Assembly: GCF_002709775.1 (NCBI RefSeq)
Contig: NZ_PAQR01000014.1
Coordinates: forward strand, 4,834 to 40,165
Origin: Thalassospira sp.
Lineage (GTDB): Bacteria; Pseudomonadota; Alphaproteobacteria; Rhodospirillales; Thalassospiraceae
DNA length: 35,332 bases
Direction of reading: 5' to 3'
Made by a program: the position numbers and the translations under genes. The first letter of the stretch is position 1. Every line of letters begins with the position of its first letter. Of the stretch, positions 23,830 to 32,515 are shown one piece after another. Under the pieces are notes generated by a model, which saw only the letters and a program-made list of their open reading frames with translations, was not told the origin of the DNA and made no database searches.

Positions 23830-25212
23830 ATGACCATGTTGCGTCGGGATGGAAAGTCCAAAACAACAAATAACAAAAATGGCTGGGAAGGCCGGTTGCG
23901 CCCGGGTGTTGGCGCGGCATTGGTGCTTTTCCTGACCAGTGCGGTGATGCTTTTTGCACCCGCCCTTCAGGCCCATGATCTTCCTTCGCCACAAGCAGAA
24001 GAAGGTCAGGCCGATATCGATAGTCAGGACAGTTTTCTGATCCTGCAAACCAACCTGCATCCCCCCTATCAGGAACTGCAAAACGGCATGCTGAGCGGCT
24101 ATTCCGTTTCGGTGCTGAATTGTGTGTTCGAACGGATCGGGGTTGGCTATGGCCTTGCGATTGCGCCGCGCCAGAGAAACCGCGAAATGGTGCGCAATGG
24201 CAAGGCGGACGGGTTCTTCTTGGCGCGCATCAGTGATGCCATGGACGAGTATGCGGTGGCGACCAATCCGCTTGCACTGGAAAAGTGGGTGTGGGTTTCA
24301 TCCTCGATCAAATCCGATGACCCGCGCGTCAGTCGTCGGCCAAAGCCCGGTGATTTTACCACCGTCGGCGCCATTCTGGGCTCGAACGAGGCCGAATGGC
24401 TGGGCGAGCAGGGCTATAACGATGTTATGCGGGTCCCTTCGATTGCGTCGCTTGTTGGTCAGGTCGCCGCTGGTCGTGTCGAATATGCCCTTGTCGACAA
24501 GCACAGCTTTGAAATTGCCCGCAACGAACTGGGATTGGGCGCGGAAAAATTCATGGTGCAGTTCGAACGCTATGCACCGCTGGTTGTTTATTTTTCCAAA
24601 AGCTATGTCGCGGCCTTTCCCGATATGCTCGATGAACTCAATGCCGTTCTGGAATTTTGTGAAACCCGCCCGATGCATCTGGAGCCGTGGGAACGCGATG
24701 CCATCGAACAGGCGCAATTGCCCATCGTGCGTCAGTTCGCAAATTCGCCGGAACTTGTCGCCCATGTTCAGGATCAGCTTGCCGGGATGATCCACCCGAC
24801 GGCTGATGAAAAACGCCTGACCGATGCAGAATGGAAGGCAATGGCGCGAAATGGCGAAACAAGCGCAACCGCGACCGAAATTCTTGGTAACGAGCTTTCG
24901 GAGTACCTGCGCGTTTTCCAGACAAGTGTCGGCGATCAGGTGGCTGAGGCCTTTGTCTTTGACACGCATGGCGAGATCGTTGGCATGAGCCGCCTGACAT
25001 CGGATTTCGATCAAAGCGACGAAACCCAGTTCCAGATGGTTGAAAGCATCAATCGCGATCAGGCCCTGATCACCGATATCTGGTATGATGCCTCAACCCG
25101 CGCGTTTCTGTCGCAAATCACCGTGCCGGTGATCGATCCCGATACCGGTCGGACACTGGCCGCCCTTACGGTCGGACTGAATGTGTCCGCCGCCCTTCGC
25201 CCGGAGAGTTAA
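23830..25212 (+). CDS. Exported solute-binding (family 3-like) protein with C-terminal sensor-like domain
   Basis: This 460-residue protein has a long basic N-terminus and one hydrophobic segment (about 27-48, ending near ALQAHD), so it is exported or membrane-anchored. Residues about 68-280 resemble family 3 solute-binding proteins, with LQTNLHPPYQELQNGMLSGY, RNREMVRNGKADGFFLA and a domain-II stretch around VGAILGSNEAEWL. Residues about 335-460 form a second domain (VFDTHGEIVGMSRLTSDFDQ, DIWYDASTRAFLSQITVPVI) resembling PDC/Cache-type periplasmic sensor modules. No second membrane helix, kinase or cyclase output is present. AGG lies about seven bases before the ATG. It could bind a small polar ligand and signal through a separate membrane partner; this is inference. 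Confidence 0.75.
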   Translation: MTMLRRDGKSKTTNNKNGWEGRLRPGVGAALVLFLTSAVMLFAPALQAHDLPSPQAEEGQADIDSQDSFLILQTNLHPPYQELQNGMLSGYSVSVLNCVFERIGVGYGLAIAPRQRNREMVRNGKADGFFLARISDAMDEYAVATNPLALEKWVWVSSSIKSDDPRVSRRPKPGDFTTVGAILGSNEAEWLGEQGYNDVMRVPSIASLVGQVAAGRVEYALVDKHSFEIARNELGLGAEKFMVQFERYAPLVVYFSKSYVAAFPDMLDELNAVLEFCETRPMHLEPWERDAIEQAQLPIVRQFANSPELVAHVQDQLAGMIHPTADEKRLTDAEWKAMARNGETSATATEILGNELSEYLRVFQTSVGDQVAEAFVFDTHGEIVGMSRLTSDFDQSDETQFQMVESINRDQALITDIWYDASTRAFLSQITVPVIDPDTGRTLAALTVGLNVSAALRPES

Positions 25213-25230
25213 GATCGCAGATTAGGTTGA

Positions 25231-25259
25231 GAAAACCGTCCGGACTAATTGCCGGACGG
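25231..25259 (-). terminator. Intrinsic terminator of the PQQ dehydrogenase-cytochrome operon
   Basis: A perfect eight-base stem CCGTCCGG/CCGGACGG (25236-25243 and 25252-25259) encloses an eight-base loop that holds the cytochrome stop codon. On the minus strand it is followed by TTTTC. It lies in the 32-base gap between convergent genes. Confidence 0.7.
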
Positions 25260-25853
25260 CTCAGTGATCTTGATGTCGATATTGCTATACCAGTCTGCTG
25301 CGGCCTGCATTTCGGCATCTGTCAGGTCCTTGGCAATCGGTGTCATGATGTCATGGACCCGTTTGCCAGTACGAAACGCCTTGAGCTGCGTTTCGATATA
25401 GATGTTGGTTTCCCCCGCCAGATTGGGCGCATCTTCAAGCGTCGAAATCCCGTTTGCGCTATGGCAGCCAACACAAAGTTCCGGGGCGTCATCCTCGGAT
25501 GTGTTGGCGGGCAGGGTGCCGGTGGCATCAAAATGATTGAACCAGTGTGCGACAACCTCGATCTGATCATCAGAAAGACTGCCCGCGACCACGGTCATCA
25601 TTTCATGTTCGCGCGCCCCGGACTTGAACGCCTTTAACTGCGCAATCAGGTAATCGACCGGCTCGCCCCCGATATGCGGGGCAATCGGAATGCGGGCCAA
25701 GCCGTCAAGCCCGTGGCAGGTGCGGCACATACCCGCCACCTTGCGTCCATCCTTGAGCATTTCGGGATCAGGTGCGGTGGCATCTTGTGCCGCCGCAGGA
25801 AACACCACGGCGGACAGAAGCCCGCCGAGGAGTGCGATCAAAGCTATGCGCAT
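25245..25853 (-). CDS. Di-heme cytochrome c4-like protein
   Basis: This 202-residue periplasmic protein has a signal peptide (MRIALIALLGGLLSAVVFPAAAQ) and two cytochrome c domains. Heme-binding motifs are CRTCH (43-47) and CVGCH (127-131). Candidate axial methionines follow in each domain (EMMTVVAGSLSD near 85 and DIMTPIAKDLTD near 170), the c4 pattern. It starts one base inside the stop of the PQQ-type dehydrogenase gene (TGATG), so the two are co-translated and it very probably takes electrons from that enzyme and passes them to a terminal oxidase. A TTG one codon earlier is possible but unlikely. Confidence 0.92.
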   Translation of the reverse strand: MRIALIALLGGLLSAVVFPAAAQDATAPDPEMLKDGRKVAGMCRTCHGLDGLARIPIAPHIGGEPVDYLIAQLKAFKSGAREHEMMTVVAGSLSDDQIEVVAHWFNHFDATGTLPANTSEDDAPELCVGCHSANGISTLEDAPNLAGETNIYIETQLKAFRTGKRVHDIMTPIAKDLTDAEMQAAADWYSNIDIKITEPSGN

Positions 25854-27106
25854 CAATTGCCCTCGTACCAGATGCGATACAGCGCCCCGGCCAGATCATC
25901 GGAAACAATGATCGAACCATCACGCAATTGGGCAACATCGACCGGACGACCAAGATATTCCTCATTCTCGTCAATCCAGCCTTCGGCAAACGGCTCGGTG
26001 GTGGCATTGCCTTCGTCATCGATGAAGGTCACCATCACCCGTGCGCCGACCGGTGTGGTGCGGTTCCACGACCCGTGCTGGGCCGAGAAGATCGCGTTCT
26101 TGTATTTGGCCGGAAACATCTTGCCGGTATAGAAGCTCATGCCAAGGTCGGCGGCATGGGCCACGGTTTCAACCGCCGGCATGACCACGTCATAGGGCAC
26201 TTCCTGACCGGCATATTCGTTGGTGCGGACATCACCGCCGCCATACCACGGGTGGCCGAAATGCTGGCCTGCGGCGGTCTGACGGTTGATTTCACCGGGC
26301 GGGATATCATCGCCCATGCCATCAACCTGGTTGTCCGTCCACCACAGTTCGCCGGTGACCGGATGGAAGTCATGACCGACAGAGTTCCGCACCCCGTATG
26401 TGTAGACTTCGCGGCCGGTGCCATCGGTATTGATGCGGATGATGCCGCCAATCCCGACTTCGCGATACAGATCAAGCTTGTCTTCCGGTGCCACGTTAAA
26501 TGGCTGACCAAGCGAAATATAAAGCTTTCCGTCCGGGCCGATTTTGCAGACACGCGCGGTGTGGTTATAGCTTTCCTCGGCCGGTGGGATCAGATCACCC
26601 TGCTTGACCACGTTAAAGGCCGCGACATCCGGGCTTTCATAGAAGAACTCGGCTGCCGGGAATACCAGAACGCGGTTCTGTTCGGCGATATACAGGAACC
26701 CGTCAGACGAGAAACACGGACCATTGGGAATGGCAAAGCGGAGCGACGGGGCAAAGTCCTTTACCTCGTCCGCGACCCGGTCCTTGTTGCGGTCGGTTAC
26801 GGCCCAGACCTTGTCCTTGCGCGTGCCGACAAAGGTCACGACCCCTTGGGGACCGACCGCGATATGGCGGGCATCGGGGACAATGGCATAAAGACCGATC
26901 TTGAACCCGTCAGGAAGCTTGATGCGTTCAAGGGTCTTTTTGATCCCCTCGGCATAATCCCCGCCCTGTTCGATGACGGTGAATTCTGTCGTCCCGGTTG
27001 ATTGGAAGCTTGAGAGTTTTTCAAGATTGTCCGGCGCAGGTGCTTGCGCATAGGCGGTACCGGACATGGCAAGCGCAATGCTCGCCACTAGAAGGCGTTT
27101 CGTCAT
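25853..27106 (-). CDS. PQQ-dependent sugar dehydrogenase (sorbosone/glucose dehydrogenase-like)
   Basis: This 417-residue periplasmic enzyme has the signal peptide MTKRLLVASIALAMSGTAYA and a six-bladed beta-propeller of the soluble glucose/sorbosone dehydrogenase type. Recognisable segments are ARHIAVGPQGVVTFVGTRKD, YNHTARVCKIGPDGKLYISL, YTYGVRNSVGHDFHPVTGEL and WWTDNQVDGMGDD with INRQTAAGQHFGHPWYGG. Conserved His, Arg and Asp residues in these segments fit the PQQ and Ca2+ site of the family. The frame runs upstream to 27169, but the ATG at 27106 has GGGAGGA seven bases before it and begins a proper signal peptide. The downstream cytochrome c is its likely acceptor. The sugar or aldose substrate cannot be told; no pqq biosynthesis genes are in the window. 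Confidence 0.88.
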   Translation of the reverse strand: MTKRLLVASIALAMSGTAYAQAPAPDNLEKLSSFQSTGTTEFTVIEQGGDYAEGIKKTLERIKLPDGFKIGLYAIVPDARHIAVGPQGVVTFVGTRKDKVWAVTDRNKDRVADEVKDFAPSLRFAIPNGPCFSSDGFLYIAEQNRVLVFPAAEFFYESPDVAAFNVVKQGDLIPPAEESYNHTARVCKIGPDGKLYISLGQPFNVAPEDKLDLYREVGIGGIIRINTDGTGREVYTYGVRNSVGHDFHPVTGELWWTDNQVDGMGDDIPPGEINRQTAAGQHFGHPWYGGGDVRTNEYAGQEVPYDVVMPAVETVAHAADLGMSFYTGKMFPAKYKNAIFSAQHGSWNRTTPVGARVMVTFIDDEGNATTEPFAEGWIDENEEYLGRPVDVAQLRDGSIIVSDDLAGALYRIWYEGN

Positions 27107-27129
27107 TACGTAGTCCTCCCGATTGTAGC

Positions 27130-27150
27130 GGATGCCATTGACCGGCATCC
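27130..27150. promoter_or_regulatory. Inverted repeat before the PQQ dehydrogenase gene
   Basis: GGATGCC and GGCATCC (27130-27136 and 27144-27150) form a perfect seven-base dyad with a seven-base spacer. It ends 23 bases from the start codon and just upstream of the ribosome site at 27114-27120. It may be an operator or a leader hairpin. Confidence 0.35.
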
Positions 27151-27246
27151 GTGCCGCGCGAATTTCCATATTCGCACGGCTTGTTCATAAGCATTGCGCC
27201 TAATCGGGATGAACGTCTAGGTTGATTTCACTATGTGGAATTGTGA

Positions 27247-27543
27247 TTAATTGTTTTTGGCTGCAAGGGCGGCTTCGTATTCCGCGGGTGTCATGGTTTT
27301 CAGTGCAAGCGCATGAACCCGGTCCTTGAGCAACGCATCAAGTGCGCCATAAACAAGGCGCTGGCGATTGACGCGGTTCTCGCCTTCGAATTTCTCGGAC
27401 ACCACAAGAACGGAAAAATGGGACTCGCCGCGCGGGTCTGCACCGGCATGACCGGCATGTTTGGATGAATCATCATTGATCTGTAGTTCGACCGGGGCGA
27501 ATTGTTCGGTCAGGATGTCACGGATCTGATTGGCGACCTGCAT
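27247..27543 (-). CDS. bolA: BolA-family protein
   Basis: This 98-residue protein of the BolA family binds [2Fe-2S] clusters with monothiol glutaredoxins and takes part in iron-sulfur handling and stress morphology. Family features are DDSSKHAGHAGADPRGESHF, FSVLVVSEKFEG, RVNRQRLVYGALDALL and the conserved HALALKTMTPAEY with invariant His77. The frame extends upstream to 27606, but the ATG at 27543 with GAGG eight bases before it gives the family N-terminus. Divergence from a J-domain gene is an arrangement often seen in Alphaproteobacteria. No glutaredoxin gene is nearby. Confidence 0.92.
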   Translation of the reverse strand: MQVANQIRDILTEQFAPVELQINDDSSKHAGHAGADPRGESHFSVLVVSEKFEGENRVNRQRLVYGALDALLKDRVHALALKTMTPAEYEAALAAKNN

Positions 27544-27703
27544 GGTAAGGGCCTCTGTTCTATGGTGATGTTCGCAATGATCTGCGAATTTGATGCGTGC
27601 GAACAAGTTCTGTCACGCGATGGCCGTTTTTCAAGCCTTTTATCGCATTTAAAGCACCCGTATGATATTGCGCGCATCGAATTTTCAGAACATATAGACG
27701 CAA

Positions 27704-28354
27704 ATGAACCGAGGACACCGCAACAAGCGCAAGACGCTTTACCACAATGAACCCGTTCTGCCGGCATGTGACTGGCCGGAATGTGACGGGCATGGGGAAT
27801 TCCGTGCGCCCAAGGATCGCAAGTTGCGTGACTATTACAAGTTCTGTCTGGAACATGTCCGCGAATACAACAAGTCGTGGAACTATTACGAGGGCATGAA
27901 GGCCGAGGATATCGAAAGCGACATGCGCCGCGATACCCACTGGCAGCGCCCGACCTGGCAGTTCGGTCATATCCGCGGTTCGAAAAAGCCGTTCAATTTC
28001 AAATTCAAGGACGGGTTTGGCTTCTTTAACGAAGACGGCGATCAAACCCACCATGGCCCCGGCGCCGAGGACAAGGCGCGCGCAGAACGTCAACGCAAAA
28101 CCGAGGAATCCCAACGCCGTGCAGGCGCACTTGGCATGCCCGCCGAACAGCAACAGGCGATGGCAACCCTTGATCTCGGCTGGCCGTTTACCCGCGATGA
28201 GCTCAAGGCCAAATACAAGGCGCTTTCAAAAAAGTACCATCCCGATGCCAATGGCGGGGACAAGGCGGCCGAAGAACGCTTCAAGCGTATCAGTGCGGCC
28301 TATACATCGCTTACCCAGTACATCCGTGATCTCGAAGCGCGGGTGACGCTTTAG
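27704..28354 (+). CDS. J-domain (DnaJ-like) protein
   Basis: In this 216-residue protein the J domain is at the C-terminus (about 155-205), with the HPD motif in [10 protein letters not shown] (H179, P180, D181) and the preceding helix [17 protein letters not shown]. The N-terminal half holds [15 protein letters not shown] and [19 protein letters not shown], with cysteines that may bind a metal. This architecture is typical of an alphaproteobacterial J-protein family located near bolA and cobS. It probably serves as a specialised DnaK co-chaperone. The start has no strong ribosome site. Confidence 0.9.
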   Translation: MNRGHRNKRKTLYHNEPVLPACDWPECDGHGEFRAPKDRKLRDYYKFCLEHVREYNKSWNYYEGMKAEDIESDMRRDTHWQRPTWQFGHIRGSKKPFNFKFKDGFGFFNEDGDQTHHGPGAEDKARAERQRKTEESQRRAGALGMPAEQQQAMATLDLGWPFTRDELKAKYKALSKKYHPDANGGDKAAEERFKRISAAYTSLTQYIRDLEARVTL

Positions 28355-28566
28355 TTTCCCGGCTAATTTTCTGCGAAATTCGATGAAAACCGGTCTATCT
28401 GGTTGCAGTTTGCGTACCGGTTAGGTCTTATCGAGTAAACCTTTTGCGATAATAGAGATTTTTTGCGCATCTTCCCTTTGTGTGATGCGCCATAACCGCT
28501 ATTAATGAGCAAGTTTAACGAAACGACCGCGCCACCAGCGCCGGTCCGAAAAATGCGCGAGTACTT
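28355..28566 (+). promoter_or_regulatory. cobS upstream region
   Basis: This 212-base gap must contain the cobS promoter. GATAAT at 28448-28453 is a fair -10, with no good -35 at the usual distance. A seven-base inverted repeat GCGCATC/GATGCGC (28465-28471 and 28484-28490) follows and would lie in the leader. No cobalamin riboswitch core or B12 box was recognised. Confidence 0.35.
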
Positions 28567-29574
28567 ATGAGCCAAGGTTACGAAGCGAGCGGTGTAGCAG
28601 CTGAACATCCGCTCGATACACCCGATACCACCATTTCCGTGCGTGAAACGTTCGGGATCGATGTTGATATGGACGTCCCGGCCTTTAGCCAGGGCAGCGA
28701 ACATGTGCCGGCGATTGACCCGACCTATCGCTTTGACCGCGACACGACGCTCGCGATCCTGGCGGGCTTTGCCTATAACCGCCGTGTGATGATTCAGGGT
28801 TATCACGGCACCGGTAAATCGACCCATATCGAACAGGTGGCCGCACGCCTTAACTGGCCGTGCGTGCGTGTGAACCTTGATAGCCATATCAGCCGTATCG
28901 ACCTGATCGGTAAGGACGCGATTGTTCTGCGTGATGGCAAACAGATCACTGAATTCCGCGAAGGCATTCTGCCATGGGCGCTGAAGCGTCCGGTCGCGAT
29001 GGTGTTTGATGAATATGATGCTGGCCGTCCGGACGTGATGTTCGTCATCCAGCGTGTTCTGGAAGTTGATGGCAAGCTGACCCTGCTTGATCAGAACAAG
29101 GTCATCCACCCGCATTCGCACTTCCGCCTGTTTGCGACGTCAAACACGGTTGGTCTTGGCGATACCACGGGCCTCTATCACGGCACCCAGCAGATCAACC
29201 AGGCGCAGATGGACCGTTGGTCGATCATCGCGACGCTGAACTATCTGTCGGTCGAAGATGAAACCAACATCATCGCTGCCAAGGTTCCGTCGTTTGATAA
29301 CGCCGAGGGCCGTCAGAAGATCGAAGCCATGGTTGCCCTTGCCAACCTGACACGTCAGGGTTTTGTTGCCGGTGATATTTCGACTGTCATGAGCCCGCGT
29401 ACCGTGATTACGCTTGCCGAAAACGCCAAGATCTTTGGTGACGTTTCCTATGCCTTCCGCGTAACGTTCTTAAACCGTTGCGATGAAGTCGAACGTCCGA
29501 TCCTGGCGGAATATTACCAGCGTTGCTTTGGCGAAGAACTGCCCGATGAAGCCATCAATGTGATGGTCCGCTAA
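28567..29574 (+). CDS. cobS: Cobaltochelatase subunit CobS
   Basis: This 335-residue AAA+ subunit works with CobT and CobN to insert Co2+ into hydrogenobyrinic acid a,c-diamide in the aerobic cobalamin pathway, using ATP. Walker A is GYHGTGKS (78-85), Walker B is VAMVFDEYD (142-150), and FATSNTVGLGD is the sensor region. The N-terminal segment VRETFGIDVDMDVPAFS and the region HGTQQINQAQMDRWS are characteristic. Length matches the family. It is immediately followed by cobT; cobN is not in the window. Confidence 0.95.
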   Translation: MSQGYEASGVAAEHPLDTPDTTISVRETFGIDVDMDVPAFSQGSEHVPAIDPTYRFDRDTTLAILAGFAYNRRVMIQGYHGTGKSTHIEQVAARLNWPCVRVNLDSHISRIDLIGKDAIVLRDGKQITEFREGILPWALKRPVAMVFDEYDAGRPDVMFVIQRVLEVDGKLTLLDQNKVIHPHSHFRLFATSNTVGLGDTTGLYHGTQQINQAQMDRWSIIATLNYLSVEDETNIIAAKVPSFDNAEGRQKIEAMVALANLTRQGFVAGDISTVMSPRTVITLAENAKIFGDVSYAFRVTFLNRCDEVERPILAEYYQRCFGEELPDEAINVMVR

Positions 29575-29577
29575 GGC

Positions 29578-31551
29578 GTGACCCTCAAACAGATTGGTGA
29601 ACTGGTTCCACAAGCGAGTAGTGCAATGAAGAATGATGAGGCTCTTTCCGGCTTCTTGCGCGGTACGGCAGCGACGTTTCGTGCGCTTGCCGGGCGCAAT
29701 GATCTGGAAGTCGGCTTTGTCAAAGGCGGGCGTCCGGGGGGCTACGGTGAACATGTGCGTTTGCCAATGCCCAAACAGGCCATGCCCAAGGATGAAGTCG
29801 CCGATCTGCGCGGCATTGCCGATGGCTGGGCGCTCAAGATGCGCCACCATGACGCGGCCCTGCACGCCAAGCGCATGCCCGAAACGGCTGAGGCTCAGGC
29901 TGTTTACGATGCGCTTGAAACCGCCCGTGTCGAGGCGGTGGGATCGCGGTATTTCCCCGGTGTGCGCAAGAACCTTCGCGACCACGCCGAACAGGATTGC
30001 CACGCCAAGAATTATCACCGTGTGACTTCACGCGATGATGCCCCGTTTGCCGATGCGATCGGGATGTTGGCGCGTGAAATCTTTACTGGTGAAAAGGCGC
30101 CTGAATCTGCTGGCCCGCTGATTGATTTGTGGCGTTCACATATCGAAGAAAACGCCGGTTCTGACCTGACCAATCTTCGTGATGTCATGGATGATCAGGA
30201 TGCCTTTGCGCGCGGCATGCGCAAATTGCTCGATCACCTGTCGCTTGAAGAAGACCTTGATGATGCCCCGCCCGAACAGGAAGGCGACGACGAAGATCAG
30301 CAGGAAGGCGAAAACGATCCCGATCAGGAAGACATGGAAAGTCAGGGCGGCCAACAGGGCCAGAATGACGATTCAGATCCTGATGGCAGCGATGATCAAA
30401 CCGATGCCGGTTCCGAAGAAGCCGAGGCCGGCGAAGGCGACATCGACGATCAGCAGCTTGAAGCCATGTCGCAGGAAGAAAAGCCTGCCGGCCCGGGCGA
30501 ACAGCCGGAATTTGATGGCCGCAACGAGCCGGTCGAACGCGGCTACGAGCCTTTCACGCGTGAGTTTGACGAAGTCGTCACGGCAGATGATCTGTGTGAA
30601 AACCTTGAACTGTCGCGCCTGCGTGCGATGCTTGATAAGCAGCTCGCCAACCTTCAGAACGTGGTGTCACGCGTTGCCAACCGTCTGCAACGTCGCCTGA
30701 TGGCGCAGCAGAATCGTGGTTGGGACTTCGACCTTGAAGAAGGCATTCTCGATGCCGCAAAGCTTGCGCGTATCGTTTCCACGCCTTCGACTTCGCTGTC
30801 ATTCAAGCAGGAACAGGATACCGATTTCCGCGATACGGTGGTGACCCTTCTGATCGATAATTCCGGCTCCATGCGCGGCCGTCCGATTACGATTGCGGCC
30901 CTGTCGGCCGATATTCTGGCGCGTACGCTGGAGCGTTGCGGGGTTAAGGTCGAAATTCTGGGCTTCACCACCCGTCAGTGGAAAGGCGGCCAGTCGCGTG
31001 AAAGCTGGGTCGAGGCAGGCAAACCACCGAAACCGGGGCGCCTCAACGATTTGCGTCATATCATCTATAAGGCCGCCGATACGCCGTGGCGTCGGGCGCG
31101 CAAGAACCTTGGCCTGATGCTGCGCGAAGGGCTGCTTAAGGAAAACATCGACGGCGAAGCACTGCTTTGGGCGCATGAACGTCTTCTGGCGCGAAGCGAA
31201 CAACGCCGGATCATGATGGTGATTTCCGATGGTGCGCCGGTCGATGATTCGACGCTTTCGGTAAACTCCGGAAATTATCTGGAACGCCACCTGCGCGAAG
31301 TGATCGAATGGATCGAAACCAGATCACCGGTTGAACTGTTGGCGATTGGTATCGGTCATGACGTGACGCGATATTACCGCCGTGCGGTGACGATCAATGA
31401 TCCGGAAGAGCTTGGTGGCACCATGCTGCGCGAACTGTCCGACCTGTTTGACGAGGAAGGCGCACGTCCGCCAAAACGCCCGATGCGTCATGTGCCTGCC
31501 GATACCGCGCAGGCCCGTGACCACGCCGCGGGTGATCGCGACCGCTGGTAA
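29578..31551 (+). CDS. cobT: Cobaltochelatase subunit CobT
   Basis: This 657-residue partner of CobS is an AAA+-associated VWA subunit. The N-terminal domain contains [21 protein letters not shown] highly acidic Asp/Glu/Gln-rich linker spans about 220-300, as in known CobT proteins. The C-terminal VWA domain has an intact metal site in [11 protein letters not shown] (D427, S429, S431), followed by [22 protein letters not shown] and [15 protein letters not shown]. The start is a GTG three bases after the cobS stop. An ATG at 29626 is an alternative with a somewhat better ribosome site and would remove 16 residues. Confidence 0.94.
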   Translation: MTLKQIGELVPQASSAMKNDEALSGFLRGTAATFRALAGRNDLEVGFVKGGRPGGYGEHVRLPMPKQAMPKDEVADLRGIADGWALKMRHHDAALHAKRMPETAEAQAVYDALETARVEAVGSRYFPGVRKNLRDHAEQDCHAKNYHRVTSRDDAPFADAIGMLAREIFTGEKAPESAGPLIDLWRSHIEENAGSDLTNLRDVMDDQDAFARGMRKLLDHLSLEEDLDDAPPEQEGDDEDQQEGENDPDQEDMESQGGQQGQNDDSDPDGSDDQTDAGSEEAEAGEGDIDDQQLEAMSQEEKPAGPGEQPEFDGRNEPVERGYEPFTREFDEVVTADDLCENLELSRLRAMLDKQLANLQNVVSRVANRLQRRLMAQQNRGWDFDLEEGILDAAKLARIVSTPSTSLSFKQEQDTDFRDTVVTLLIDNSGSMRGRPITIAALSADILARTLERCGVKVEILGFTTRQWKGGQSRESWVEAGKPPKPGRLNDLRHIIYKAADTPWRRARKNLGLMLREGLLKENIDGEALLWAHERLLARSEQRRIMMVISDGAPVDDSTLSVNSGNYLERHLREVIEWIETRSPVELLAIGIGHDVTRYYRRAVTINDPEELGGTMLRELSDLFDEEGARPPKRPMRHVPADTAQARDHAAGDRDRW

Positions 31552-31570
31552 AGGCCAAGGTGTATCGAGG

Positions 31571-32410
31571 ATGATCACCATCACCCGTTTTGCACCCAGC
31601 CCGACCGGATATCTTCATCTCGGCCATGCGGCCTCGGCTTTGTTTTCTGCAAAACAGGCCGGGCCGGATGGCCGTTTTCTTTTGCGCATCGAAGATATCG
31701 ACCAGACGCGGTGTCGCCCGGAATATCTTGATGCGATCTACGAAGACCTTGCATGGCTGGGTCTCGAATGGGAACAGCCGGTCCGGGTGCAGTCCGATCA
31801 TTTTGCCGATTATCAGGCAGTACTTGATCGCTTGTCCGACATGGAATTGCTGTATCCGTGCTTTTGTACGCGTAAGGACATTCAGGCTGAAATCGAACGC
31901 ATCGGCAATGCGCCGCACGGACCTGATGGTGCGCTTTATCCCGGCACCTGTCGGCATTGTTCTCCATCTGAGCGCGAGGACCGCATCGCAGCCGGTGAAA
32001 GCTATGCACTGCGTCTTGATATGGCTGCTGCAATAAAACGGGTGGGGCGTGAACTGACCTGGTTTGACCGTGCGGTCGGCAAACAGATCGCGACACCGGA
32101 AATCTTTGGTGATGTGGTGCTCGCCCGCAAGGATACCCCGACCAGCTATCATCTCTCCGTCACCCATGATGATGACTTGCAGGGCATAACCCTTGTAACT
32201 CGTGGTGAGGACCTGTTTTTTGCCAGTCACCTGCATCGCCTGTTGCAGGAACTTCTTGGCTATGACGTGCCGGAATATCATCATCACGGGCTGTTGACCG
32301 GCCCGGACGGCAAGCGCTTTGCCAAGCGTGACAAATCCAAAACCCTGCGCGCGATGCGCGAGGAGGGACTTGCACCGGAAGATGTCATCAAACTTGCCGA
32401 TCAGTTTTGA
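31571..32410 (+). CDS. gluQ: Glutamyl-Q tRNA(Asp) synthetase
   Basis: This 279-residue paralogue of the catalytic part of glutamyl-tRNA synthetase attaches glutamate to queuosine-34 of tRNA(Asp). It starts with ITRFAPSPTGYLHLGHA (HIGH-type motif, HLGH 16-19) and has LLRIEDIDQTRCRPEYLDAI. A zinc-binding region contains CFCTRKD and GTCRHC. The KMSKS-like loop is KRFAKRDKS (248-256). The anticodon-binding domain of GluRS is absent, as expected. The frame opens earlier at 31397 inside cobT; the ATG at 31571, 19 bases after the cobT stop with AAGG ten bases upstream, is the right start. Confidence 0.94.
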   Translation: MITITRFAPSPTGYLHLGHAASALFSAKQAGPDGRFLLRIEDIDQTRCRPEYLDAIYEDLAWLGLEWEQPVRVQSDHFADYQAVLDRLSDMELLYPCFCTRKDIQAEIERIGNAPHGPDGALYPGTCRHCSPSEREDRIAAGESYALRLDMAAAIKRVGRELTWFDRAVGKQIATPEIFGDVVLARKDTPTSYHLSVTHDDDLQGITLVTRGEDLFFASHLHRLLQELLGYDVPEYHHHGLLTGPDGKRFAKRDKSKTLRAMREEGLAPEDVIKLADQF

Positions 32411-32468
32411 CCGGCATTTTCAGGGTGCGGGTATTCCTGCGCAATATGACGGATCAGACATATTCCCG

Positions 32469-32496
32469 TTGGCTTAGGTTATTACCTATGTATAGG
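32469..32496 (+). promoter_or_regulatory. Weak promoter candidate of the GGDEF-EAL gene
   Basis: TTGGCT (32469-32474) and TATAGG (32491-32496) are 16 bases apart, 19 bases before the start codon. Between them is a five-base dyad TAGGT-TATT-ACCTA (32475-32488). If the promoter is real the leader would be very short, and the dyad would sit under RNA polymerase. Confidence 0.3.
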
Positions 32497-32515
32497 ATAT
32501 GTTGATCGTAGGACG

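Noticed and set aside
23152..24081. 309-residue minus-strand frame
   Set aside because: It runs antisense across the DUF2889 gene and the start of the solute-binding gene, has no ribosome site and no domain character.
25772..27001. 409-residue plus-strand frame
   Set aside because: It is a shadow of the PQQ-type dehydrogenase, which has a signal peptide, family motifs, a strong ribosome site and a coupled cytochrome on the opposite strand.
28355..28566. Cobalamin riboswitch before cobS
   Set aside because: I looked for the B12 box and the typical multi-stem core in the 212-base leader and saw neither; only a short dyad is present.
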